The position numbers were made by a program, and so were the translations under genes. Source: Hirudo medicinalis (taxonomy: Eukaryota; Annelida; Clitellata; Hirudinida; Hirudinidae). Taken from it: 64,000 nt of DNA. The stretch lies in the NCBI GenBank assembly GCA_011800805.1, contig MPNW01000101.1, forward strand, positions 399,894 to 463,893. The letters run 5' to 3'. A model generated the notes under the pieces. The model was not told the origin of the DNA. It saw only the letters and a program-made list of their open reading frames with translations, and did no database searches. Below, piece after piece: positions 47,145 through 59,900 of this stretch (position 1 is the stretch's first letter; each line of letters opens with the position of its first letter).

Positions 47145-49719
47145 AACGTTTCATTCCCAAAAATGTTGTTATGCGTGCCGTTTCTCGGTCGGCGTAATGC
47201 TTTATATTCCAGAGTTGGTGCTTCACTCGTGTAATGCAAATGTAATGCAGGGAAGATTGACTCATAAACCACTGATAGGTATGTATCATGCAACTGCTTT
47301 TAAAGGCGGTTGAGACATTGGCTCAAAGCGTAGCTACTTTCCTAACCATTCATTAACTCAACTGTTATCGAGGCCAGGGAGGTTTATTAACTTAACTTCA
47401 ACATTTGTTTGACGTGTCGGGCCAAACTTGAAAGAAAATCCCATCTGCAATGCTATATACAGAAAGCCGAAATGATTCCAGTGTGCGCGAAAATTTGGAA
47501 TTTGAGATGAAAAATCGATGGACTGGAACCGAACGCTTCTAGGCCGTTGGATAAACAGTAACTATTCGATAGATGAAAGAATCCACGTAATCGACCGAAC
47601 AATGTAAGGCAACCAAAATTTAGCAGCTTTTCGATGTGATTTTGGGGTCCTTGATGAAATGCATTGCCAACACATGGTAAAGCAATTTTTTGCCATTATT
47701 ATGATGGGTCATTAGATTTTACATCTATGATTGCATATAAGTTTGCTACTCGATTGACAAGGGCGACTCACAGGTGAAAGAGCTTTCATCAAACCAAAGA
47801 AAGTCAAATTATATTTAACAAAGTTTAGGAAAATCGGATCACGTCTTCACAAGCCTGTCATTGTTTAAATAAGTTATTACTTAGTTGAGTAAAAAAAAAG
47901 CCAAAAAATATGAGCAGCACTCTGCATGTCGTGCGGTCACAGTGCTCGAGGAAAGACTCAAAATGTAGATGAAAGTACAGAATTTTGAAAGTACCAATCT
48001 ACTACTGAGCAGGTTCAACCTCTTCCCGAACTCCTGCCAAGAACACAGAGAAGTAAAATAAAGAAAAGGAAGCATTTTGAAATATTACATAAACGTTCGG
48101 CAATCAACGAACCTGTATTAACTGATGACCACCAATACGAATCAGTTAGTGCAGGCTGCAAAACAAGAACGTCTGAAGAGACAAATAAAAAGATGGCAAA
48201 GATATCATCTGCCCTTCGTAATGATGGCCGTCGATTCAATCGTCAGAAAACACGAGAAAGTGGTCGGCATAATTTAAGATAGTGAGCAATGAACGTGCCT
48301 CGGCTATGACCGAAATAACGACGAAGCAAAGTCGAGCAAGCAAGCAAGCACTCACGTCGGGTCATGCACGCACCTCAGAGAGCTGAACTTAAATAATGAA
48401 TTCAATCCTACGAAAAAATAAATCAATGCATCTCGCCCGACCTGGTGTGACTGGCAATTATTATGCACTCAGTATGGGGCGTCCGTGGCGAGGACGCAGA
48501 CGTCACAGAATTAACGAAGGGGCGGGCAAGACTGGAAACGACATATTTCGACAATTCAAGTTTTCAATGGAACTGGAGCCCAATATGTCAGCGTCAATGT
48601 TCTTAGTGGATTAACCAAGAGACTAATTGAACTAAATCTACTTTAATCTTTAATAAATAAAGAAAGGTGCCGATCGAAAGATCTCCGAGGACAGAACCGA
48701 CCCACTTTCCAGGGTAAACGTTAGAAATTAAGAAAGCCGAATTGGATGGATTCTTGGGGTGATCATGCAAATGTATGTGGACAACAAATTGAAGGGATTT
48801 TTGAAAGTTTGACAACCATATACAAGAAAGTCTATTGCTAAAGCTTTTGCAAAATATGTAAATCGTGAGTCAGAGGTGGCTGGTTATTGTGAGAATAATG
48901 AATAACGACAATAGCAAGCATGCCAACTCCATCATTAAAGCAGAGGTCTTACAGACTTGAATCAAAACGAAGAATCTGTACAGCACAAGCTATAAAAATA
49001 TAATTAGTAGCGCTAGAACGTAAAATATAGGTAAATAATTATTGTTAGAGGTAATAACACACAACAAAGTCTTCATAATAATTACAGTGTTAATAACGTT
49101 TCGAAACGAATACTTATGACGGCACAAGACCGGACGAGTCAGGGACTCGACGTGTAATTACAATTAAATTTATATTTAAGATAATTAAGTATAATTATAA
49201 ATTGCATAATTAAAATAACAACATACATAATTACAGAGAGAAATATCCATAAAAAGCCATGTGCTTAATGGTTAATAATGGCTATTGCCAATGAAAGAGC
49301 AAAGCTGCTACGTTACATCGCCATGTCAAACAAGTTGAAGACTAATAACAAAGATGATTTCATCGAAGATGATGACCTTATTTTAGCCTAAGAAGATTTC
49401 ATGGTTTCACAAACTGCTAAATCAAAAGTTCAAATAATAATGACACCATCACCAATTGCAGAAATAATATTAATAATAATAAATAATAATAATGCCATAA
49501 TAGCAGTCACAACAGCAATGAAAGCAATCCAACCCATGGAATGACAAATCCACAACGTTTGAGATAGCACCTTAAATCCTAAAACCACTGTGATGACGAC
49601 AACTATGAGGCAATAACAACAACCCACAAGGACATTGCAAGACCAATTTTGAAAATCATAAAAATAAAGCAGGTAAATAGAAAGTTTAGGATGAAATTAC
49701 TTTGCATATCTTTAGATGA
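47145..49719. other. Intergenic region between convergent genes
   Basis: Between the VPS33A stop and the last exon of the minus-strand Ser-rich gene. Several short open frames exist (for example 49430-49627 minus, very hydrophobic), but none has splice-site or domain support. A CAAGCAAG run lies near 48335. A weak repeat of aat units lies at 49465-49490. Confidence 0.5.
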
Positions 49720-52700
49720 TTAATTAACACAAAATGAACGAACATAATCGTTGTTGCAGCCATGAGGCAAAAACCCATGGTTAAAAATAAATAAAAAATA
49801 AAATGCTAAAATTAGATCGGGGTCGAGCGATACTGCGGGCGCACGAAAATAGCCGCGGGGGTAGGACGTGCAGGGGAACCCGGCCAGGTGAAAAGGCTCA
49901 CGAAAGAGAAACCAGTAACACCTTAAACCTAAACATTTTCCAAGTTGTCCACACAAAACTCAAGATGGAAAGTGATGACAGACCTTCACTCACTGTATAC
50001 CACAACATTAGTAGGATCTGCAATTTGAAAAGTAATAACGTCAAAATCGCATTAATAATAATAGTAATAATAATAATATGTTAACGTGACTAGCATAATG
50101 TATGCAACAGAAATCAAATGAGGTACTGACTAAAAGTAAGTTCAGTAAATAAAGAGATGCAATTGTCTACAAAAGCAATCATGATGGTGGAGTGATATGA
50201 TGTGACACGATATGATAGTGTCGACGACTCACTGTTCTTTGATTCTTTCAGACACTCTTCAAAACCTGAAAATGTGTAGAATGATGTCAAAATCACTCAG
50301 TCAATTTCATCAAGAATAACACAACAAATGAACCTGCATAGAGGAACATCTGAGCTTTACAGAGGTCAAACAAATTTCTCTGGACTGAAGAAGTAAACCT
50401 CCCATTGAACAAATTTTTGTGTGGCAACAAGGAATTTCCAATTGTGGGCAACAATAAGCTCGAGTCGATGCATTGAGTTGAAGGTTTTGACTCAATTTCC
50501 ATGTTCTTCTGCAGTCGGTCGACTGGAACGGCCGGAGCCACGATGGGCATGGGAGAGACCTTGACCACCTGCCTGCCAGTCGAGTAGTGATTTGAAAGTG
50601 GAGACGGCCGGCTATTCGGAATCGGATGGGCGACGGAAACGAATCCAGGAAAAAACTGATGAGAAGAAGGGTCCTCGGCAGAATCCAATTCGGTAGAGAA
50701 ATGCAGATTGCTTCCATCGGACGAGTTTTGTGGAGATGTGTTCTGTGCTTCAACATTTGCTTGCTCCTTGGTGACCTTGGTCGATTCTTTAATCTCAAAC
50801 TCTTCAGGTTCAGATATTGCCAAGTCAAATTTCTTGGACTGGCCTGGGGGTATCGTTGGGTCAAATATAAAAACAAGGTCAGTAACGTTTGGGTTTTTCC
50901 GACCATCAAGAAATACCACTGGTTCCTTGCAGAGAGGGTTGGCCTTGAGCCAGAGGGAGCCTGTCAAGTCTGGGGGACTCTGGAAAGAATCCGAGGAAAG
51001 TCTGGAAATATGGTAATCAGAAGAATTGATAGATATGTCCTCTTTGCTGGTTTGAATGTTATCAAACTCTGTGCGTAGGACTGAATTTTGTGATGAATCA
51101 GAAAGTGAAGTGAGTTCTTTTATTTGTTGAGGCTCTTGACCCTTAAAAAAATCTACTGAATCCATCATAGAATCACTGACTTCCTGGCATGTTAACTGAA
51201 GAGAGTTCCTCCTTTGCATATCGGAAGAGTGCTTCTTCTGTCTAAGTTTGGCAGCAATGTCCGCATAAGAAAATGCAAAACCTTTAGAAGATTCTTCTGA
51301 ATTCTTGGGACCTGAACTGCCTGTAGAGTTCCTCCTCCCAGAACTGCTGGAGAGCTCTGGGAATTGTGAAGGGTCAAACTGACTTTCTGATTTTTGAATG
51401 GAGTCAATGGAAATTTCTTTTTTCTCTGTAAATGGAGTTCTGGAAAAGGGTGGGACTTTCACCAAAATGTTATTGTTATCATCAGGCTTCAGAGAGGAAG
51501 ATTCACAAGTTAAAAAATTCTTGGGGCTATGACCAGGAAAGCCATCTTTAAGGTTAGTCCTGAAGCTTGCCTGTCTTCCATTGAAAATCAAGGGTTTGCC
51601 AGTTAGCCTGCTTTGTTGCTCCATCATCCAATTATATACTTCAGAGCTGGTTGAGAATGGGACCTCAAAAGTTGGAGCAATCTTGATGGATTGCTTAAGT
51701 TTCTTCTTCTTTTGCACTGTTATGAACTCCTTCTGCATGGTTGGCGAATGGAGAGGCGTCTTTTCAATCTCAGACTTATAAAAGTCAGGGTTAAGGGTGG
51801 CTTGTGGAATGTCATCGGGCGGTGAAGCCGTCCTGAAGGAGGAGGTGGAAGAAGATGTCGCCAAGGAAGCCACTTCCACCACCATGGTTACAGCATCATC
51901 AAATTCCTGACTCTTTTTTGGAATAAGATCCGTCACGTTGGCGTAGGACGAATGCACTCCCTCCTGTTCGGCGCCGTCGGAGGTCCCGTCGGCATTGACG
52001 GTGCCCGAGCACTTGACTCTGTTCGTCCGTGCATCGTCCTTCTTCAAAGATTTGTTGAGAGACTGGGCAGATACTCTGTGCAACTTTGTGTCATCAATGA
52101 AAGCCATGATCTCATCCAAAGGCAACTTTCCCATGTATTCAGGTATGTCCTCTGATCTGTACTCGCAAGCCTTCCTCATCATGTGCTTCTTCTTAATATC
52201 TCGCCTCTGCATTCTTTTGTTTACTTCTGTTCTGTCGTTGGGCTGCCAAATGCATTGTAACATCGTCGTGGATAACGTTATCGGTTTTGCCGTCGTAGTT
52301 AAAATTGGCTCACCATTGCTAAAATGCTAATGTATTTCATTATTTCATATTAGCTTAACTTTAATAACGTTTAATTATAGAACGCGTGCCGATAGGACGT
52401 CTCACGGTCCGAGCCTCTTACCCTTTTCCTCCGCCATCTAAACATTATTCTAGGAGCATTCTGAGGTCGTACCCCATTACTTAGCAACATAATAATATTA
52501 AACATCTCCCTACGTGTCCGTTAGGCTTGATGGAGCAGATGAGGTTGGTGAGGCAATTTGATGAAACAGTAGACATGAATGGAGAATTGAGAGTGGTCTG
52601 AACCTTCAGTGAACTATCCACTGGCACAAGCTCCTCCCCCTCTGGAAGGCAAATTATGTTATCATAAATTAATAAGCAGAAATCAAGTGTAAAGAATAAG

Positions 52701-53752
52701 AATACTTGTAAACGTGATGATAATCATTAACGGCATAATTTGCCTCTTCGAACAATGATTTAAACAGGTGGTAAGAGATTGACACGATGAATGATTGAAG
52801 AAATTGTTTTCAAATGTTTAAATGGATTCTTTGCACAGCAATTATCATTCTTATACTTATTATTAACCTGTCGATGAAATGTTAAAGTTCTGAATCGATC
52901 TGGAACGCAATTCTCCCAGACCGTCGGCTCTGCAAGAGGACTCCTAGAAAACAAATGAGTAAGCGCATAAAACATTTGAAAGCTTGCAAATTAGTGGGGC
53001 ACATTTACTACAAATGTGATTTCAAATGAGAAGCGTCCGTTTGAATGTTATTAATAATCACATTGCAGCCAGGATAAGATTTTTTTAGCTTTCACTATCG
53101 AATTAATAGCAACAATTTGATTAATCATTATTTCAAAAATTAATTTGAATTTCTTGAAATATCAAATGCAAATGCAATAACATACCATGGACATCACTTG
53201 ACTGGCAGGGATGGCCTTTGGAAAGAAGGCAACTGTCTCTCCAGCATTGGCAGGAAGCCTTTGGGTAGGCCTGGAAGAATGATCATGAGGGGTGGTGACA
53301 TATTTACAGGTGGAGTCCTCTATGACTACTTGTTGAAGTTCATCGTCGTCATACAGCTGGACATGGTAACTTGTAGAAGAAGTGCCTGATCTCAGCAGAC
53401 TCTCTTCTACCATCAGCCCATTATGGATTCCTCCTTGGTTAATGTAATCGTGGGTGCTGTTTTCACTGGCATAAGGGTCTTCTATCCTCCCAGAAAAGTT
53501 GTTGGCATACTTCCTGCCCTGACAGCCAGACAGCTGGTCAGAGCTGCTAAAGGTCTTCATCTCAAAACATGTTTGAGACTTCAGTTTGTGTCTAGAATCA
53601 GATGAATCAAAATAGTCAAAGACCATTTCCTCCTTAGAGCTTGTGCAGCTCTTGAGAGAAGGGAGTCCATCAAATGAAGTTGGAGAGATGGTGTTTTGGA
53701 CGTTGTTGGCTTTGTCGGGATCTTCCGGTGTCGCTTTCATTTTGTTCGACAT
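49720..53752 (-). CDS. Unidentified Ser-rich protein, 7 exons, ~981 aa
   Basis: Exons 5' to 3': 53752-53186, 52943-52868, 52641-52514, 52242-50334, 50265-50233, 50017-49994, 49928-49720; total 2946 nt in phase. The start is the ATG at 53752 (MSNKMKATPEDPDKANN). The big exon begins with a charged helix (KRMQRRDIKKKHMMRKACEY) followed by IPEYMGKLPLDEIMAFIDD. Further on are KEFITVQKKKK (about 428-438) and FSYADIAAKLRQKK (about 581-594) within Ser/Pro-rich disorder, then KNPNVTDLVFIFDP. Motifs like SYADI and FITV.KKK suggest a conserved regulatory or RNA-linked protein, but I cannot name it. The acceptor at 52243 is a weak choice made to keep phase; a stronger ttttag at about 52320 does not. The last two exons are small or low-confidence. 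Confidence 0.6.
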
Positions 53753-54767
53753 GCTCAAATTTCAGCAAATCTAGCGAATTATTAAGAATATCAATTAAGA
53801 ATATATATAACCCTAACCCTGGTTAGTGAGTAGCTATCATGAGCTAGCCACTGGCAAATATTTGATCTATCTGCTCATTGCCAACACATTATCAACAGCT
53901 TGATCCATGAGACTAATCAAATGCAATTAAACAAATGGATATGCTGTGACTCATCATCACACCACATTTCATTGGTTGCCTGCCTTTTCTAGCACTATTC
54001 TCTAGTACTATTCCAATTATTATCACCCCAATGCAACATGTTGCACTTATCCTTAATCAATGCAGTGAGGATAAATGAAAATTAGCTACCTCACCAAATG
54101 CTTACAATGGCCAATCAAGTTCAGAACAATCTTAAGTTTAATCTTAATCACTAAATATCAACTCATAAAATAAAAATAATTCAGTATGGATTTCAATCAA
54201 CAATGTCATTATAACTATTGCCTATGTATATACATATGTAAATGATGAGTGCACTATGCTCAAGTATACACGGAATTCATGCAAATCCAAAAGATGGGCA
54301 TAAAAATGTTACTTACGAATGCAAGTTACATTGATTTACAAATTAAAGGAAGGTTGTATTATTTTATGTATTAAAGTTTAAAAGCATGTTTGGGGGATAA
54401 GTATGTTTTTATTTGTGATGGGACTGAAGAATGATGAGCACTTTTGAAAGAACTAAGAATTCAAACTAGGCTAAAACCATTATTTTAGCGAGGCTATTTT
54501 TGATAATTATACTTAAATAAAAAAGGAGAAATCGCAGTAATCAAAGATTTAACAGCTTTCATAAAGTGGAAAACTGAAATGATCTGAGCTTCAAGTCATT
54601 AAAAGCACATTAATAAGGAAAAAACTGTGAGACTCAAGTAGAAACCAGAAATCCTATTTATTAATTACTCAAATATCTCATATGTTTACAGAATCTTCAA
54701 AATGAGAATTATTAATCCTTGAAATTAACACTCTATAGGTAATAATAATAATAGCCACAACAACAAC

Positions 54768-54804
<37 letters not shown>

Positions 54805-56966
54805 GCAATAATAATAGTCGTTAGATAATGTGGCACCATATGAGTAGCATCGTGGGCACCTTGTGAGCCATTGTCCTGGCTTTAAGGATGATGTCCTTCG
54901 ACAAAAGTCTCCAGGTGTTATTTAAAGAACTCAAGGTATGGTTGGGTCCTTATGAAGAGTAGCTCATTCCAGATATCAGAGGATGCTTATGAGAAACCTC
55001 TGTTGACAAGGGATGACTGGGCGGTCTAGGTGAATGATGGGAGATGAACAAAGTCGATCAGGTGTGAGGCTACAGGCACTCAAGGCTCATGAGGTTGGGA
55101 TTGAAGAGGACAAGCTTAGCAAGATTATTTTGGAATGAATCAAAGAGTCATATGCCATAAAGAAGAGTTGCAGTAGTTGTAGACGAGAAAGAACTAGACT
55201 ATGTGTGAGGGCAGAAGTTGTATCTGTCAGAGAGAAAGTGGACAGATAAGCTATATTGCCTATACTGTCTTAAGAGATGACTGCTGGCTCCAACTTTAGA
55301 GGTGGGCTAGGACTAATGTTGAATTGCTGACAGCTTCAAAAAAGATGTCTGTTTTAACATTACGAAATTGGTATGAAATAAACTCTATGACTGCAGCAAT
55401 AAATAAATCTTTCAAATAGACACAAAATTATAGCACAAAATTACAGGAAAAATGTAAGAACTAATCTCAATGACACAACAAATCAATTGACTAACATAAA
55501 ATAACATGAAAGTATTTTAAAAAAGAACCAAGAGAATAACATGTCATTTATCATGACTTTAGACTGCATTCCTTATCATCCACATTCCAGCCAAAACACC
55601 TCCCACAGGAAATGCATGTCACAAATGCAAATGCACAGCCATAATCCATGCCAACATTTTGACAGATGATAATGATGGCAAATTGTAGAAAATTCCATCT
55701 GAGATTATCTTTGTTTAACTAAAATGACATGGATAAATAGCATAACATTTTGCTGTATTTAAATATGCAGTAAAATCAGTACAATCTTTTATAAACCTTC
55801 CTATTTAAATCAATTTTTGTAACTGTACAATAGTTACTATATAACAATATTAATAGTTTATTTTATAACTCAACCATGGATGAACATGAATGAGGAACTT
55901 TAAAAAAATTTTAATAAATCATAATGCCCCGAATAATTCTATAAATCCCCATTTACAATTAAAATTCTAGATGTAACAGAACTTACCTCAGAAAAAATAA
56001 ACAGCAAACAGGCTCTAAGTGGACGAACCCTTTTGTTCTTGTCAAGACAATTGTATAATTTAATTCTACGAAAACGAGGCTACAATTCACGAAATACAAT
56101 GTCCACTAAAAAATCGCTAGAATCTCTAAAGCTAGAAACTTCGCATATCTAAAATTGTTTAATAGCTTCGCTTAAGTTTGCGTCCCCTATTATACTCATG
56201 GCATAGTTTACTAAACGTCTGACTGCAAGGCGCAATAACTGACTAAGCCATCTACAGATGTGTAGTAAGGGAATGGGAGGGCTAAAGATACAGAAAACCG
56301 CTTCCCGCCGAATCAAGTGCTCCAATACTTTGCCACGACTTGATATTCGGCACCAAAAGTCAAAAGAAGCAAATCTTAAGTAAAAGTGTTATTATCAACA
56401 ATTCCCAAAGCCTAATTGTGACATAATGTGCAATGCGGCCCACCATTACACATCACATCGATCTCCATGTTGGCGCACCAAAGACACCTCATACTTTGTT
56501 GTCTTTTTGTTGACTCACCGTCAGGTCTTGAGCATTTTCTAATCAACCAAAAATAACCATAAGTAATATTAATTTATTTCATTTTAATGTCATACTGGTG
56601 AAAAATTTACTTACTTGAATCGCAGTCCCCAGCCGAAACGGTCAACATATAACACCGTTGTACCACCGCAGTTTTTGCGTAAACACTATTAGCACTTGAT
56701 GAGAAAATAGTTAATTCTAAATTTGAAACTTTTTGCAATTGTATTTAAATCAAAACAAATGGAAATTTATCACAAAAATTGGGTTGTTGTCCAGTTCCTG
56801 CTTCCCTAACTCAAAACACAAACTTATGTCAAAATAGCATGAATTGCGCATTCAAGAAGAGGTAACGGTTATAAAGTGTCGTTTGCTATCTTCAGGCATG
56901 GGTGCACTGTACTGGTGGCGCAAAAGTCAAATTTTTGAAAACGCTCAATGGATTATGACATTTTTA
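53753..56966. other. Intergenic region with SINE tail and AT-rich DNA
   Basis: Lies between the start of the Ser-rich gene and the stop of CCDC125, both on minus. It contains an aat/caa repeat at 54740-54822, a diverged SINE A tail directly after it (gtggcaccatatgagtagca), and about 450 bp of moderately GC-richer sequence (54860-55330) that may be an old interspersed repeat. No exon is supported. Confidence 0.5.
54740..54865 (-). mobile_element. AAT repeat with diverged SINE A tail
   Basis: An aat microsatellite is followed by gtggcaccatatgagtagca and tcgtgggcacc. This mirrors the arrangement at 17450-17530, where an aat run precedes the reverse complement of the SINE A tail. Divergence is high. 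Confidence 0.4.
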
Positions 56967-59900
56967 TTAAGTGATATCACCCAAATCACTATGGGGCAAA
57001 GAGATGCTTTTTAGCGAATTTTCAATCTGGAGTTTGTTATAATGATTGACAGGATCACAACTATCAAAAGTTTGATTTTGTAAAATAGCATTGGTCAAAA
57101 CTGCAAACTCAATTGGTAAATTGGTAGGGATGGTTGAATAGTTAGAAGAAGAAATGGTTTCTTGTGCAATGAAATCATTAATGGGTTTCAACATTGTGCT
57201 TTGGAGAGACTTGGAACTTTGAACTCCAAAGACTGCAATAATAAAAACTCCAAAGATGTGAACATTTTAATTGGCTATGTAGTTGCGACTGCATGCTTAC
57301 CAGACGAGGCTGAAATGTTTCCAAACGATGGGTGGGAATCTCTTAAAGTGATACATTTGATGACTTTGAATTCCTGTAACTGAAATGAGACAAGTAATAA
57401 GTAAATAAGAAAATATATTCCTTCAAAATTGAACATGTTACATTTATATATGAAATTAGATAACCTCTTGATTGAGATGGTGAATGATCTTGAGAAGCTC
57501 CTCTGCATATTCAGAACATAAGCATTTCATATTTGCTTTACAGAAACAGCTGCAATCAACAAGTCTCCCATAAACCTAAAATGTACAAGAAATCATGTAT
57601 AATATTTATATTACAAATTAATTCATAATTAATTTCTTTAATTACTCAGAAATAACACTTATAACTCAATTATTAATAAATTAAATCAATAATTATATTA
57701 ATTAATTAATTCAAGCATTTAATCTCAAACTCATAATCAAATATTGTTCACAAGTCATATTCACATTTAACCTTTAGAATAATCATGATCAGTGAAAACA
57801 AGTCACCTGCTTCAGGTTTTGGTCATTATTGAGACCATGATGAGACACAAAAGGTTTTGAGTCTTTTCCTGCAGCAAATAATGCAGCTTGGTAGCATAAA
57901 TTAAATATTTTGCATGGATTGAAAGCAGTCAAACGGGAGGCTTAATATATTACAAGTCTAAACTAATTTTTTGTCTAACATATTAAATAATAATATGTTG
58001 GAATTGGAATCAATCTAATAATAAAGCCTTCACCACATAAGATCAAACTCCAATTACTCATGCAGCCATTGCTGAAGTCATTAAATTTTCAACCATGGAT
58101 TTGATATTAACCAGGTTTTACTAACTTATTATATTAACTTATTTGAAAATAATACATGCAATTAACCAGAAGAATTTTTAAAAGAAATTGTTCAGCCTTT
58201 TCTCCAAATGATTGATAATTTCATCAATCAGTAACAAAATCAACTAAGTAATACAAATTAATATATGATTGGTGTAGCAGTATATTTATTCATTAATTCA
58301 CAAAAAAGCTAACCATGGTTTAAATCCTTGTGAGTATTCATTTCCTGAATTGCCATTTTAAGGCACTTGTTCTCAGCTTCCAAACTTGAGAAAATCAAAA
58401 TCAGCCAATGATGAAATACAAACTACAATAACAATACATGTGATTACTAGTGTTACACTTTATTGCTCCATTCAGATTAAATCAGTTTTGAACCAATATG
58501 GTTATCTAGCACTGGTAAATATAATATTATTATACGTGTCATCACCATGTTATCATTCATTTGATGAAGTGCACTAAGTGTTTTTAGTGTTCCTTATTTC
58601 TGAGAATCAAGGCACTCCTGAATTGCATAAGGTGCATAAATTAATTGCATAAATTAACTAGTCACTAATTAATCCTTTATTGACAGTCAGTAACTTCTGA
58701 TCAATGTTACTGACAACAAGTCGAAGAGTGGCAAGACATCCAAATATTAAATCAATAATATCTCAAATAGCTAACTGATCAATTCTGGCCAGCAAAATCT
58801 CCCTACTTTCTGAAGTAACTTGCCTTTCTCTTTCCATGGTGAACTGAAGACTGTTGAAATCCTTTAGGATAATTACATGAAGATTATTACAGTGCAAGAC
58901 TCAAAGGAGTTCCTGCATGAATAAAAAACAACAGTTGTGCTGTGTCAAGTTCGCAACCCAGCAGCTCTACACAAATGATTTAAACACCTCTGAAAATACA
59001 AAATAAGTGGTTATTCATTTTTAATCAATAGAATTATTATAATTTTATTAAAATCATATCACTTTTATCAGAGTTCCATGTATCCATTTTATTTTGTTTT
59101 CAAGCTGCTCATTTTCAATGCAGGAATATTTAAGCTGCAATGAAATTGCTACTATTGATATTAATCAACCAAATGGGCTCAACCAAATGTGGCTCAACCA
59201 AATGGGCTCAACCAAATGTGGCTCAACCAAATGGGCTCAACCAAATGTGGCTCAACCAAATGTGGCTCAACCAAATGTGGCTCAACCAAGGGGGTTGGCT
59301 TGACATTTGATTCTTTTTTAATCACAAAATTCAATCAGAATGTGAGCAAGTTTTGAAGAAAGAAGGCAATTTTTTTTAAATTATTTAATTAGCGTAATCC
59401 TAATTCAGTGTAACATCAATAACATCTCAAACAATATATTGATTAAATAATTATTTTTTAAAATATTGTTAGGCTCTCATCAAGCAGACATTAACAATGA
59501 ATATTTTCATTAACAGTCACATGAAGTAGAAACATGTGATATTCCATTTATAAATTCTTTTCTAAAAAGTTTACAGGAAAGATTTTCAAAACACAAATTC
59601 ATTCTGATGGGCTTCTAAAGTTTATTACCAACTGATCCAAGTCAGCTTACAGATCATCAAGTTCTGGAAAACTTTAATTCTTTGGTTTTGTTCTACCAAA
59701 ATTATTTAAGTGCTGCTCTTATTGAACTCATTGTTGATCTTAGACTTTACAGAAGACTTGCAAGATTTGAAAAGGATCAATTACCAAAACACGTAGTAAA
59801 TGCTTTACAATGTTGTAAAGATGACACGATTAGCCTCACTGCCCGTGTCCACTGTAGAGAATGAAAGACCTTCTACATTACGTCGTTTAAAAACCTATTT

